Part shown: one piece after another, positions 23,715 through 35,236 of the stretch
Layout of the letters: each line of letters starts with the position of its first letter
Numbering within the stretch: position 1 is the first letter of the stretch
Origin: Haemonchus contortus
Lineage: Eukaryota; Nematoda; Chromadorea; Rhabditida; Trichostrongylidae
Direction: 5' to 3'
Assembly: GCA_000469685.2 (NCBI GenBank)
Contig: LS997564.1
Coordinates: forward strand, 40,938,240-41,002,239
Length of the DNA stretch: 64,000 nt
Notes under the pieces: model-generated
What the model saw: the letters and a program-made list of their open reading frames with translations, nothing else
What the model was told of the DNA's origin: nothing
Databases searched by the model: none
Position numbers and translations under genes: made by a program

Positions 23715-24730
23715 TATTCTTCTACGGAGCTCTGTTGTATTTATAGTCGCGCGAACTCTGTTCGAGTTTCCAAATAAAAAGTTTCCTCTTATCGCATCGA
23801 AAAGTTTCTGACCAGTAGATACTCATGTATCCCTTATTAATTCGCAGTATATCTGGGAACTATAGATGTAGTCGCCTCCCAGAGTTTGAACATAGTGAGC
23901 TCTTTAACCCCTCACAAGGGTCGTGGATGAAGTTGGGACATTAATAACGAATGTCGTCAGTAATAGTGTGAAATAGAAATATTGCTTAAAAGTTTAAAAC
24001 CACGAAGAAAATAGAGCTTTATGGGTGGAGGGGAAAGGTCTTTCATATCAATAAATTGAATTAATGGGATGATGAGAAGGAAAGTTCAGTTTCGCTTGTT
24101 GAATACTGGGGAGTAGATTGTCTCCCGTGCTGACTATGATGATCAATAATCTAAAATAACGAACCTTAAAAGCGTTTTTCAGCGCTTGAAGCCTATCATT
24201 CGGTGCTGCAGCAGCAGACCCTCTGCAAAAGTGCAAACTAAGTAAAAAGAGACAAGAAATGCAACTTTTTCAAAAACGAAAGACTCCTTAATTGTTTGTT
24301 GCAGCCCTTATTGCGTCGCGCACTGTGAGATTAGTAGCCCCACGTGGCTTTTGCTATTTGAGTGGGTCAAGTTGAGGGGCTGAAATCCGATAAGTTGGGC
24401 TTCTCATCATCTATTCAGTACGCCCTCTTCTGCAGGTCCTAACCAATCTCCACTATCACGAGCTGGTAGAATCCTTGGTCTGTAGCCAAGACCGACTCAA
24501 GCATTCCCACCACCAGGCTGTGATAAAAACTTAGCAGATTTAATCACAAGAGAGATAAAAGCTTCAGAAACCTACGAAAAGTCGTCTAAGAATGTTCAGG
24601 GACAGCATTTTATGGAGTAGTGGAAAGTGGAAACTCACTTTTCGGTTGACGCTTTCCAAATTCCTAACCAAATGACCAGCCATCTCCGTGCTTTTATCAG
24701 TAATTAAGGTATACGCATATGCTTTTTGTC

Positions 24731-25189
24731 CTAGAATAACACGGAAATTCTCCCTTCGGACTAATTGTACATCAACACTGCTTTATCGCTGCCACTAGTG
24801 ATGAAAGGCTTAGTTATCCTAGACAGGGTATCAATCCTGAGGTCCTGTTCCCAGGCTATGCGAGTGATAGTGTAGGCCACTTACCCCTTCTTTTGATCAC
24901 TGTAACACAAGAAAAAAAAACCGGAAATCTGACACTTTTCAGGAATTATTTAAGAAATTGTATCACGCAAGTCGGCGTCAGGAAACTGTGATTGATTGTT
25001 TTTCATTTTCACATAAAGTGTTATGCTAAACCATTGCCATGAAGTTGGGGAGGAAATTTGTGATTCCCTTATAGAACTCATTCTTCTGTATTACTGTAAA
25101 CAAACTTTTCCTTGTAAATTTCAGAACTCAGCTCTAGATAAAACGCATAATCTGGGAGCAATCTAAATCTTGTTATTTGCCAATAATGT
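24731..25189. other. Unit junction spacer
   Basis: It corresponds to 33,048-33,506, almost identical. No gene is seen. Confidence 0.6.
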
Positions 25190-25450
25190 TGTTGATGTAG
25201 TGGCAAGCGGCACACTATCACACACGCAGTTTGAATCCCGTATAGATATCATAGGTAAATCAAGCCTTTAATCCATCCGGGATTGATTAGTTGGTATCAA
25301 GCTCCTCTATAAGGTCAAAAGCACTGACTTCTACATCGGCTGGCTACCGCAATTCATTGCATATGCCATATACGCATTCAATACACCATACGATTCTGAA
25401 TGGAAATCGAAGCGAGGGCACATTCCTGGGACTGGAAGGAGACGCCAAAA
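25190..25450 (+). repeat. tRNA-derived SINE-like repeat copy
   Basis: The head is 'tgtagtggcaagcggcacac', with a degenerate B box ('gtttgaatcccg') and the shared tail. It is nearly identical to 33,507-33,767. Confidence 0.65.
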
Positions 25451-25646
25451 GACTCTAGACTTTAACAATAATGGTGTAAATGGAACTGCTCCAGAATTCA
25501 ATGCCCATATTTCGATGACAAATCGTTTCGACTGCCTTGATTTTGAATTTTTTTTCCCAATGATTTTACTAAAACTATCACAACGCAATTGACCTCGTCG
25601 TTGATAATAATCAGTTTATGCTCAATTATTTATTAGCAAAATATTA

Positions 25647-26913
25647 TCAAAGGCTCGTGATAGACATGCTCTCGAATAAAGACGCAGACTCTTCTACATG
25701 CTCTGCTGTTTCTTCATAGTCCGACTGATATGGTATAACGACTGGTGCGACTGGAAGGGCACCACCTGGCACTATCACTAATGGTGTTGCTGTTGTTGTT
25801 GTTGGGGGTGGTGTTGTTGTTATTTCAATCAAGTTCGCATTCGCCGATGTTGATGTCCCTGCAGGAACGCATGTAAATGTTCCATTTATGAAGTCGTTAT
25901 TGACGCTCAGTCTCCACTTAAGATACATCTTCACCTTAAAGAATGGTCATTGTTTTGTGTAATCGAACAACAAATGACTAGTGTGGTCCACTGAGCCCAA
26001 AAAAAGCTGTAGGGGACACGACTCAATACCCTGGTGCAATTGGCGTTCAGAAGTGTGCAAGTCTCGGCTAAATGGCCGTTCACATCGGTACACTTCTGAT
26101 CTGAAAAGTCTCCAATTCCACGTGACGCAAAAAATTGGTGAGTCTGAAATAAATCATGAAAAATTGAAAGTTCCCAAAGATGCTAGAGAAGAACCTCTAT
26201 ACTGACGGTTGTTCGATTAATGCGGTTCATGAGAGAACATTCCGATGGACCGTAGGGTAACCGTGAGACTAGTGTAACGTACGCTGTGAATGTTTCGCTT
26301 CCGCATGAAGTATATCCAGCTTTGTAGAACGACGAGCTCGCCACGATTTGCTTCACCCACGCCTTCACCTTAAAAAAATGGTCATTATTTTTGTGAAGGA
26401 GCAACGGCTGATTACTGTCGTCTACTCGACCCAAAAAAGAAGAACAAGTCTTAATGAGTACAATAGAGCAGTTAGCATCAGTAAGTTTGAAAGTCCATGT
26501 GAAATAGCCGTCCGTATTGGTACAATTTAGATCTGAAAAGTTTCCAACTGACGCAGAATATTGTTGAATCTGAAATGAATTATGAAAAATCGAAGGTTTT
26601 CGAACATGTTTAGAAATAAACGTCCATACTGACCTCTGTCTTGGAAAAGTCGCTCAAGAACGTGTTGATTCCCGCTGGATTGTATGTTTGGTTGGTGACT
26701 AAAGTAACGTACACGATATCGTGTCCTTTCCCTTTCACTTTGGGTTCTGGCACTGGGGAGCAAGCCTTCAAAGAGTTCCTTCTGAATGTTGTCTTCTATT
26801 TACTGCCTCAGAGCGTAAGAAGCGATACCCATGGCCTTATCATAGAAAAGGTAACACATTGAACATACTAGAGTAGTTCCAATGAGGACAAAAGCAAAAA
26901 GCAGACGTTCCAT
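25647..26913 (-). CDS. Putative secreted protein, copy 3 (alternative domain 2)
   Basis: Inferred exons on the minus strand are 26869-26913, 26634-26795, 26462-26569, 26207-26368, 26030-26143 and 25647-25934, about 292 aa with no stop seen. Signal peptide and domain 1 match copies 1 and 2 closely. From the exon at 26207-26368 the protein differs: instead of a copied exon 2, the exon reads through '[15 protein letters not shown]' into a diverged second domain. That domain is followed by the shared Thr/Pro-rich tail ('[11 protein letters not shown]'). There is one exon fewer because the small intron of copies 1 and 2 is absent. All introns are phase 0. Function is unknown. Confidence 0.7.
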
Positions 26914-29561
26914 GTTGAATGCCTGTTGTGAATATGAAATGCTTGCGTTCAGCCTTATATTTATATCTATTCGACGCCTACAACCTGGTTATATGTCAGC
27001 CAAATTCACAGATTTTATATTTTATGGATTCCTGAATAAGAATTCATGGTTTTCGATTGGGCCGTTACATTTCCTGCGCTCTCGAATACTGCTTGAACGG
27101 AGAAGAACTCAACCAAGAGGTTTTCCATTTGAGTAGTCTTAATATCTCTGGTTCATTGGCCTCTGAATTCACATATCATGGCCATGTAGCATCCATATAA
27201 ATTTCTTAGTGTCCAGATCGTATAGGCGATTCCGGACCAGGTGTTGTTCAAAGGCAAAGCTCACGATCGAACTGGCTTATGAGATAAAAGAAAAGTTTAA
27301 AGTTTTTAGCGTTAATCAATACCGTCTGAGAGATGCGCCACCGCACTCGATTTCCATTTCGCTTTTCGACCTGAAATTGGTAGCCTGAAATTATCGTGAA
27401 CCGTGCCCTGAAGGTTCAAGGAGGAATGTTTGCACGTCTGTGTTCAAACGATGAGAGTAATCCGTGTGTCATATGTAGCGAAGAAATGTGATGGATCAAT
27501 TCTTTCCGGGACCAGCTGTGTTCTAATCATGTCCTCTGCAGTTGCATCTCATAAGGGCAAAATCAAAAAATAAATGTTCCATGATGTTTGATGTCATTGT
27601 GAATGGCTGGTTCTTGAACGCCATCAAAACGTCTTGCTTGAAGGCTTTGTTTTACGATTCAATGCTCAAATCAAGAATTTTCGCTAATACATGCTGATGG
27701 CACTGTAAGGCCGTTAGGTATGCTCAATTCTCGTTTCGAACAGAGAAAAATTCTGGTGCAATTCATAGGCTTTTCACACGAATAAAGTCATGCCCAACTT
27801 TCTTTTATGGCTTTTGAATTCGTATAATATAATACCATTAGAAGGTAGTTTTCTACAAGTAGAAGGCTCGTCACGGATGTCACGAGATTCCCATGGATCC
27901 AAGTTGGAATGGTGCAGTACTAAAAAATACATAATGTCGGGAAAAGTCACAATCGCTGCCATTTTCGTCGTTTGTCATTCGTTATGTGAAGCTGGCATAT
28001 CACATCAGTTGCCATCAAACCTGGGCTATTCTGCAATTTCCCATTATTTGCATTGGGAGATCGTCCGTTGCGCGCGTCCGTCGAAAGTAGGTCACTCCGC
28101 CTACTTCGGCGCGGCGCACCCCACTGAGATCTCGAGGTGTCATTACAGTACCTCTAAGTGTCAGTGGAGCGAACGATTTGCATAGGTCCGTGTTCTCTTC
28201 TCTTTGAGCTGACTGCCATGGACCAAGCGCAAATCGAATGCCTCACTGCCAACTGGACATCCGTCAAGTATCGCGGGCTGACCTGCCACATGCGATGGCT
28301 GCGGCGTGACCTAGTTTCGATGGACGCGCGCAACGAAGTGACCCATTTGCACTGTACTGGTAAATATTCCCTATACTCTTGTCAGATAAGCTACTTCCCT
28401 GCTACAACAAACATCTGAGAGAAGGGAAAAGATGAGTGGTGCCGGTAAATCAGGATATAAAGGCATACTCTATTAATACATCAAGAGAAGACCAAAAAAC
28501 GCAATTATTATGAGATCTGATGAACGAGAAATGAACTGCAGCAGTAGAGATTCTGAACAAAATTTGCTGAAACTTCTCGCTTTGACTGTTATATAAAAAT
28601 TTTGATTTTTGTTTGTATTTAAGGTGTCCTAGGGTTCGGAGGAATTCACTTCGTATGCGAACAAGTGTCAAATAGTGACGCCTCTGTCGAAAGAGGTTGG
28701 AACATTAAAACGGTTTCTGCACAGCGTAAAATTATCATACATTAAATCAGCTTTGTAGGTAATAGTAGTAAGAAATCGAGCACGAGTTGAATCTTTCTTG
28801 CTCATGGTACATTATCCCCTACCGTTAATCGCTGTTAACTCTATCACTGCAAACCCGGATAGATTCTGAATGATTTCCAGCTGTAACCTATGCGATACTT
28901 TGTTCAAGTACTGAACCTGAACTAACGATTTATACAACGCTATCTATAACGAAACATTGTTGTGAGGAGATCCCAAAAAGCTTAATCTGCATTTAAATAA
29001 TAACACTTCAACAACTGAACAACTGAGAAATAGCCAAACAGCTCGCTCGAAATACAGTCCGAAGCATAGCAGTAAAATCGACGTCTGATCCAAGCACGGT
29101 ATGCAACGATCGGAACATCCTTGAAGATAAGCACGCACATCCTCCTGTAAAACCGAGAATCCATTTGGGGGAAGAGGCAGGCAAAACACGGCGGTAACAA
29201 CGGGAATACCAACATTCACGCACCAGCCACTGCAGGTAATTTGGCTTTGCAGACATTTTTGCCAACTTTCAGCAGATTCAGATATGAGAATTCCGACATG
29301 TAATCACTACTCAACAGAAAGTCATCTATGTTTTCTCTTAAGAAAGCTGTGACCATTCCGACAGTAAAGCTGGAGTGAGTAGAGATCGACCAGAATGACT
29401 AGTTCACCCCAAATGTAGTGATTGTTGGTGATAGGATAGGAACCAATCTGTGGACAGTACAAACAAAACGAGAGGGAATCCGCAAATCCAAACGATCCAC
29501 AAAAAAAACATAGAAAGAATGAATTATGTCAACAAAGGCCATTCCTGACCTCAGCAAGCGG
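26914..29561. other. Inter-gene spacer of unit 3 (no confident gene)
   Basis: It is homologous to the other unit spacers. It contains the 299-bp insertion at 28,053-28,351, a private stretch near 28,440-28,690 without clear features, and the recurring block 28,945-29,265. No reading frame is conserved with its sister copies across the whole length. Confidence 0.5.
28053..28351. mobile_element. 299-bp insertion with 7-bp target duplication
   Basis: ATTTGCA occurs at 28046-28052 and 28345-28351. The paralogous spacers (for example near 5,340 and 36,940) run through the site without the insert. The insert is more GC-rich than its surroundings, begins with a small hairpin (GAAAGTAGG ... CCTACTTC) and holds an open stretch 'QIECLTANWTSVKYRGLTC'. 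It may be a 5' fragment of a retroelement; the family is unknown. Confidence 0.55.
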
Positions 29562-30456
29562 CTATTGCGACCTGCTTTTCTTTTTCGAAGACGAACCGTC
29601 ATCACTGCTTGCTGGTTGAGCAGCAGATGGTTGTGCCCCTTGCGACTGAAGGGCCTCTGCTTGAATTTTGGCGTTGATTTCATCAATCTTACGCTTCCGT
29701 TCTGGACGAGGGTCCGAAACTATCTAAACGTTGAAAACACTTGTAAGCGAAAAAATAAAGTCCGTAATGTACATTTCTCACTTGCGGCCTGATTTTAGAA
29801 GTCTCCAGTTCAGATGGCTTGAACGTAGCCGCAAAAGACTGCTGAAAAGTAAGATTGAAAAAAAAAACTGACGAAACCCGGTACAAATAACAATCGCATG
29901 CAGCCAAGACGGCCAAAGAAGAAGAATACGTCCAGTTAGTTCAAGGAACATCACAAGTTGCCTTTTACTGCAGCGAATAGTTTCTGACCAGCAGATATTC
30001 ACGTATCCAATCTTGTTATTGCGCTAAATAGGCCTGGGAACTATAGATGTGGTCGCCTCCCAGAGTTTGAGCAAAGTGAGCTCCTCATTCCTTCCAAGGT
30101 CGTGGATGAAGTTGAAACATTAGTAACGAATGTCGTTCAGTAATAGGTGTGAAGTATAAATATTGCTTAACAATCCAAAACTCCGAAGAAATTACAGCTT
30201 TATGGGTCCGAAAAGCAGGAATAACCTCAGGTTCAATTACTTCTCCATTAGAGTGCTTAGTGACTTCAACAAATTGCTCAACGATGATATTTTCGAGCTT
30301 TCTCTAGCTGCTTTCAAGAGAATGATTTGCGATTAGGCCAGAAGTTTCCTTAAGGTTCCTTTTCATGTAGATTTCATTTTCTTCTAACTATTATACAATT
30401 TTGTTGCGTTCACTTTCACGTGTTTTTTTTTCCTCACAGCTAAGTCGTATGTCATA

Positions 30457-32032
30457 CAGTGCGTTTCATAAGTATAAGGTTACCCTCGATTTTTGCGATT
30501 CTAGAGAAAGCAGCCGGAATGGAATTTTTTGCCAAACACAGGAAGATTCCTCACCACAATGTACCTCCGTATTCAAATTTTGGTCGCAATATCCTTCACC
30601 TCAATTTTTTTATGAATTTTTTGAAGATAGTGCCGGCTTTTGCACCGTTTCATAATTATAAGGTCACCCTGAGAAAGTAAATGATTTATTAACATTGATG
30701 GCATTGTACAACACTTAATAATCTATAGCTCCTCCTTGTTTAAGAGCAACATCAAAGAGTCTGCGTGGCATTTTATGAGGAACATCTTCGAAACTAGGTT
30801 TCGAAGATGTTCCTCATAAAATCGCCCGGATCAGCTCTTCTGTGCTCCGGAACTGACGGTTATTCGCACAAACCTGTCTGACTATTATACCCCAGATATG
30901 TTCCATCGGATTGAGATCGTGACTGCAGGCTGGCCATGGCAGGACGCTTATTTATTGGCATTGCAGCCACTCATCCGCTGCACGGCTCACATGAATGGAG
31001 GCGTTTTCTTGTTGCAAGACATAGTTGAGGTGACGGCGATGGCATAGAAGGGTACTGGATGATGCTCCAGCACGTTCTAGTCATCCTTGAGATCCACACT
31101 TCAGCTCACGGCAGGTAGATCCAACACGACATCATTGCAGAATGCACCCACACCATAGACCTAATCCACCGAAATTGCGACGGCTGAAGTAGACCGGTTC
31201 GTTCCTCAAGTCGCGCCAGTATCGCCTGTTTCCGTCAGATTGAATTTCTTTTCATCCGAAAAGACGACATGAATGGAAATTATTCAGTCCTATGGTGAGA
31301 TTTTGATGCAGTCTACCTTTGCCCAGTCTCTCCCTAGATTCATCTTTGCATATCGGAGTCGAGCCTCTCTGTGGCGATCGGCGGTTCGTGACACCTTCGC
31401 CATTGCTTGCCTGGTGATGTTCTCACATCTCCTCACTGCTCTCCAGACTGTAGTTTTCGACACAGAGAGATTTAATTCCGATCGGATCAGATTCAAGGAG
31501 GACGTTCTGTTGGAAACAGTCTTCAGAATTTTCCGCTCGTCACGAGTATAATCTTTCATGGGTGTCCACAGTCGGTGTTATATCTTACGACATGAGGACT
31601 CTCTAGAAATCTCCGAATGGACCAAGGGGATCTCTCTAATTGCCTGGAAATGGCTCGAGTACGGAGCCCACCTTCATGATGAGCCTTCTCATCAGAAGAA
31701 AGCAGATGACCACGAGCCATGTTGACAGTCAGTTTTAGAAATGCCTTTGCTACACATGCTTACCTTTACAAGTATCTTCAAACACGAAATTTCCTCTCCC
31801 CCGTGAATAATTGCTCACTTTCTCAGGGTGACCTTATAATTATGAAACGGTGCAAAAACCGATAAACTGTTCTAAGAAAGTTCAGAAAAATGCAGCTGCG
31901 GCTAAAAAACGGAAATCTAGGTTATTCGTGCTGGGGAATCCGTTCATGTTGCTAGAAAAAACTCTTAATGATTGTTTTTTTTTTCTGAGAGTGCAAAATT
32001 TGAGGGTGACCTTATAATTAAGAAACGCACTG
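30457..32032 (-). mobile_element. Tc3-like DNA transposon, copy 3 (best-preserved transposase relic)
   Basis: TA flanks are at 30455-30456 and 32033-32034. The minus strand keeps the longest transposase pieces: start region near 31,720, helix-turn-helix at 31,290-31,559, then a likely short intron and 'VVFSDEKKFNL' near 31,255, containing the first catalytic Asp that the other copies have lost. The C-terminal half is still broken, and a palindromic rearrangement at 30,770-30,822 alters the coding sequence. It is not functional as it stands. Confidence 0.88.
30770..30822. repeat. Perfect 25-bp palindrome created inside Tc3-like copy 3
   Basis: The arms 30770-30794 and 30798-30822 are exact reverse complements around TAG. 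Copies 1 and 2 have only the right arm; the left arm here replaces a short unrelated stretch. This looks like a strand-switch copying event during replication. Confidence 0.85.
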
Positions 32033-33047
32033 TATTCTTCTACGGAGCTCTGTTGTATTTATAGTCGCGCGAACTCTGTTCGAGTTTCCAAATAAAAAGT
32101 TTCCTCTTATCGCATCGAAAAGTTTCTGACCAGCTGATACTCATGTATCCCTTATTAATTCGCAGTATATCTGGGAACTATAGATGTAGTCGCCTCCCAG
32201 AGTTTGAACATAGTGAGCTCTTTAACCCCTCACAAGGGTCGTGGATGAAGTTGGGACATTAATAACGAATGTCGTCAGCAATAGTGTGAAATAGAAATAT
32301 TGCTTGAAAGTTCAAAACCCCGAAGAAAATAGAGCTTTATGGGTGGAGGGGAAGGTCTATCGTATCAATAAATTAAATTAATGGGATGATGAGAAGGAAA
32401 GTTCAGTTTCACTTGTTGAATACTGGGGAGTAGATTGTCTCCCGTGCTGACTATGATGATCAATAATCTAAAATAACGAACCTTAAAAGCGTTTTTCAGC
32501 GCTTGAAGCCTATCATTCGGTGCTGCAGCAGCAGACCCTCTGCAAAAGTGCAAACTAAGTAAAAAGAGACAAGAAATGCAACTTTTTCAAAAAAGAAAGA
32601 CTCCCTGATTGCTTGTTGCAGCCCTTATTGCGTCGCGCACTGTGAGATTAGTAGCCCCACGTGGCTTTTGCTATTTGAGTGGGTCAAGTTGAGGGGCTGA
32701 AATCCGATAAGTTGGGCTTCTCATCATCTATTCAGTACGCCCTCTTCTGCAGGTCCTAACCAATCTCCACTATCACGAGCTGGTAGAATCCTTGGTCTGT
32801 AGCCAAGACCGACTCAAGCATTCCCACCACCAGGCTGTGATAAAAACTTAGCAGATTTAATCACAAGAGAGATAAAAGCTTCAGAAACCTACGAAAAGTC
32901 GTCTAAGAATGTTCAGGGACAGCATTTTATGGAGTAGTGGAAAGTGGAAACTCACTTTTCGGTTGACGCTTTCCAAATTCCTAACCAAATGACCAGCCAT
33001 CTCCGTGCTTTTATCAGTAATTAAGGTATACGCATATGCTTTTTGTC

Positions 33048-33506
33048 CTAGAATAACACGGAAATTCTCCCTTCGGACTAATTGTACATCAACACTGCTT
33101 TATCGCTGCCACTAGTGATGAAAGGCTTAGTTATCCTAGACAGGGTATCAATCCTGAGGTCCTGTTCCCAGGCTATGCGAGTGATAGTGTAGGCCACTTA
33201 CCCCTTCTTTTGATCACTGTAACACAAGAAAAAAAAACCGGAAATCTGACACTTTTCAGGAATTATTTAAGAAATTGTATCACGCAAGTCGGCGTCAGGA
33301 AACTGTGATTGATTGTTTTTCATTTTCACATAAAGTGTTATGCTAAACCATTGCCATGAAGTTGGGGAGGAAATTTGTGATTCCCTTATAGAACTCATTC
33401 TTCTGTATTACTGTAAACAAACTTTTCCTTGTAAATTTCAGAACTCAGCTCTAGATAAAACGCATAATCTGGGAGCAATCTAAATCTTGTTATTTGCCAA
33501 TAATGT
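33048..33506. other. Unit junction spacer
   Basis: It is nearly identical to 24,731-25,189. No gene is seen. Confidence 0.6.
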
Positions 33507-33767
33507 TGTTGATGTAGTGGCAAGCGGCACACTATCACACACGCAGTTTGAATCCCGTATAGATATCATAGGTAAATCAAGCCTTTAATCCATCCGGGAT
33601 TGATTAGTTGGTATCAAGCTCTTCTATAAGGTCAAAAGCACTGACTTCTACATCGGCTGGCTACCGCAATTCATTGCATATGCCATATACGCATTCAATA
33701 CACCATACGATTCTGAATGGAAATCGAAGCGAGGGCACATTCCTGGGACTGGAAGGAGACGCCAAAA
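33507..33767 (+). repeat. tRNA-derived SINE-like repeat copy
   Basis: This is a near-identical duplicate of 25,190-25,450. Confidence 0.65.
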
Positions 33768-33963
33768 GACTCTAGACTTTAACAATAATGGTGTAAATGG
33801 AACTGCTCCAGAATTCAATGCCCATATTTCGATGACAAATCGTTTCGACTGCCTTGATTTTGAATTTTTTTTCCCAATGATTTTACTAAAACTATCACAA
33901 CGCAATTGACCTCGTCGTTGATAATAATCAGTTTATGCTCAATTATTTACTAGCAAAATGATA

Positions 33964-35236
33964 TCAAAGGCTCGTGATAGACATGCTCTCGAATGAAGAC
34001 ACAGACTCTTCTACATGCTCTACTGTTTCTTCATAATCCGACTGATATGGTATAAGCACTGGTGCAACTGGAAGGGCACCACCTGGAACTATCACAAATG
34101 GTGTTGGTCTAGCTGATGTTGGTGGTGGTGTTGTTATTTCAATCAAGTTCGCATTCGCCGATGTTGATGTCCCTGCAGGAACGCATGTAATTGTTCCATT
34201 TATGTAGTAGGTCTTATCGTAGTTCAGTAACCACTTAAGCCACGCCTTCACCTTAAAGAATGGTCATTGTTTTGTTAATCAAACAACAAATGACTAGTGT
34301 GGTCTACTGGGCCCAAAAAAAGCTGTAGAGGACACGACTCAATACTTTTGTGCAATTAGCGTTGAAAACTGTGAAAGTCTCGGCGAAATGGCCGTCCACG
34401 TCGGTAATGTTCACATCTGAAACGTCTCCAAGTCCATGAGACGCAAAATCTTGTTGAAACTGAAACGAATTTTGAAAAATCGAAAGTTTCCAAAGATGGT
34501 AGAGAAGAACCTCTATACTGACGGTTGTTAGGTTAGCTTGGTTTATGACCACTCTTATCGATGGACTGTAGGCCATATCTCGGACTAGTGTAACGTACGC
34601 TGTGAATGTTTCGCTTCCGCATGAAGTATATCCAGCTTTGTAGAATGACGAGCTCGCCACGATTTGCTTTACCCACATCTTCACCTTAAAAAATGGTCAT
34701 TATTTTGTATTAATGAGCAACAGCTGACTACTTTCGTCTACTGGGCCCAAAAAAGAGCTGTAGAGAACAAGTCTTATTGAGTACAATAGAGCAATTAGCA
34801 TCCGTTAGTTTGAAAGTCCAGGTGAAATAGCCGTCCGTGTTGGTACAGTTCAGATCTGAAAAGTTTCCAACTGACGCAGAATATTGTTGGATCTGAAATG
34901 AATTCCGAAAAATTGAGAGTTTTCGAACATGGTTAGAAATAAACGTCCATACTGACCTCTGTTTGGGAAAAGTCGCTCAAGAATGTGCTGACTCCCGCTG
35001 GATTGTAGGTATGGTTAGTGACTAAAGTAACGTACACGGTATCGTTTCCTTTCCCTTTCACTTTGGGTTCTGGCACTGGTGAGCAGGCCTTTAAAGAATT
35101 CCTTCTGGATGTTGTCTTCTATTCAGTGCCTCAGAGCGTAAGAAGCGATACCCATGACCTTACCATAGAGAAGGTAACATATTGAACATACCAGAGTAGT
35201 TCCAATAAGGACGAAAGCAAAAACCAGACGTTCCAT
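33964..35236 (-). CDS. Putative secreted protein, copy 4 (alternative domain 2)
   Basis: Inferred exons on the minus strand are 35192-35236, 34957-35118, 34785-34892, 34523-34684, 34346-34459 and 33964-34251, about 292 aa with no stop seen. It has the same six-exon form as copy 3, with phase-0 introns only. The second domain differs at many positions from copy 3. One family cysteine in the exon at 34346-34459 is replaced, where copy 3 has 'KCTD' and this copy 'NITD'. The Thr/Pro-rich linker is shorter. The flanking DNA is nearly identical to copy 3 up to the gene's 3' end but the coding exons differ, so they look either fast-evolving or exchanged. Function is unknown. It is the family member closest to the intact DDX42 gene. 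Confidence 0.7.

Larger units (their letters stand above)
20148..24730 (-). pseudogene. DDX42 3'-end copy, unit 2 (exons 22-18)
   Basis: Blocks: exon 22 at 20148-20309, 21 at 20368-20427, 20 at 24165-24220, 19 at about 24448-24572, 18 at 24639-24730. Exons 22, 21 and 20 keep the parent length and frame, ending in the same 'KKKSRWQ' and stop. Exon 19 has lost 15 bases and its donor GT is mutated to AT. No helicase-core exons exist upstream: sequence past exon 18 diverges at the unit junction. It is therefore a truncated relic. It contains the local duplication, LTR-like insertion and Tc3-like copy listed separately. Confidence 0.85.
23730..25640. repeat. Recent duplicate block (pairs with 32,047-33,957)
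   Basis: It corresponds to the second block at a constant offset of 8,317 bp with only scattered single-base differences. It includes DDX42 exons 20-18, the junction and the SINE. This is the youngest duplication in the array. In an assembly it could also hide collapsed further copies. Confidence 0.85.
29562..33047 (-). pseudogene. DDX42 3'-end copy, unit 3 (exons 22-18)
   Basis: Blocks: exon 22 at 29562-29723, 21 at 29782-29841, 20 at 32482-32537, 19 at about 32765-32889, 18 at 32956-33047. Exon 22 keeps length and frame, but its penultimate sense codon changes Trp to Ser. Exon 19 carries the same 15-base deletion and mutated donor as unit 2. There are no 5' exons. The Tc3-like element at 30457-32032 separates exons 21 and 20. 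Confidence 0.85.
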
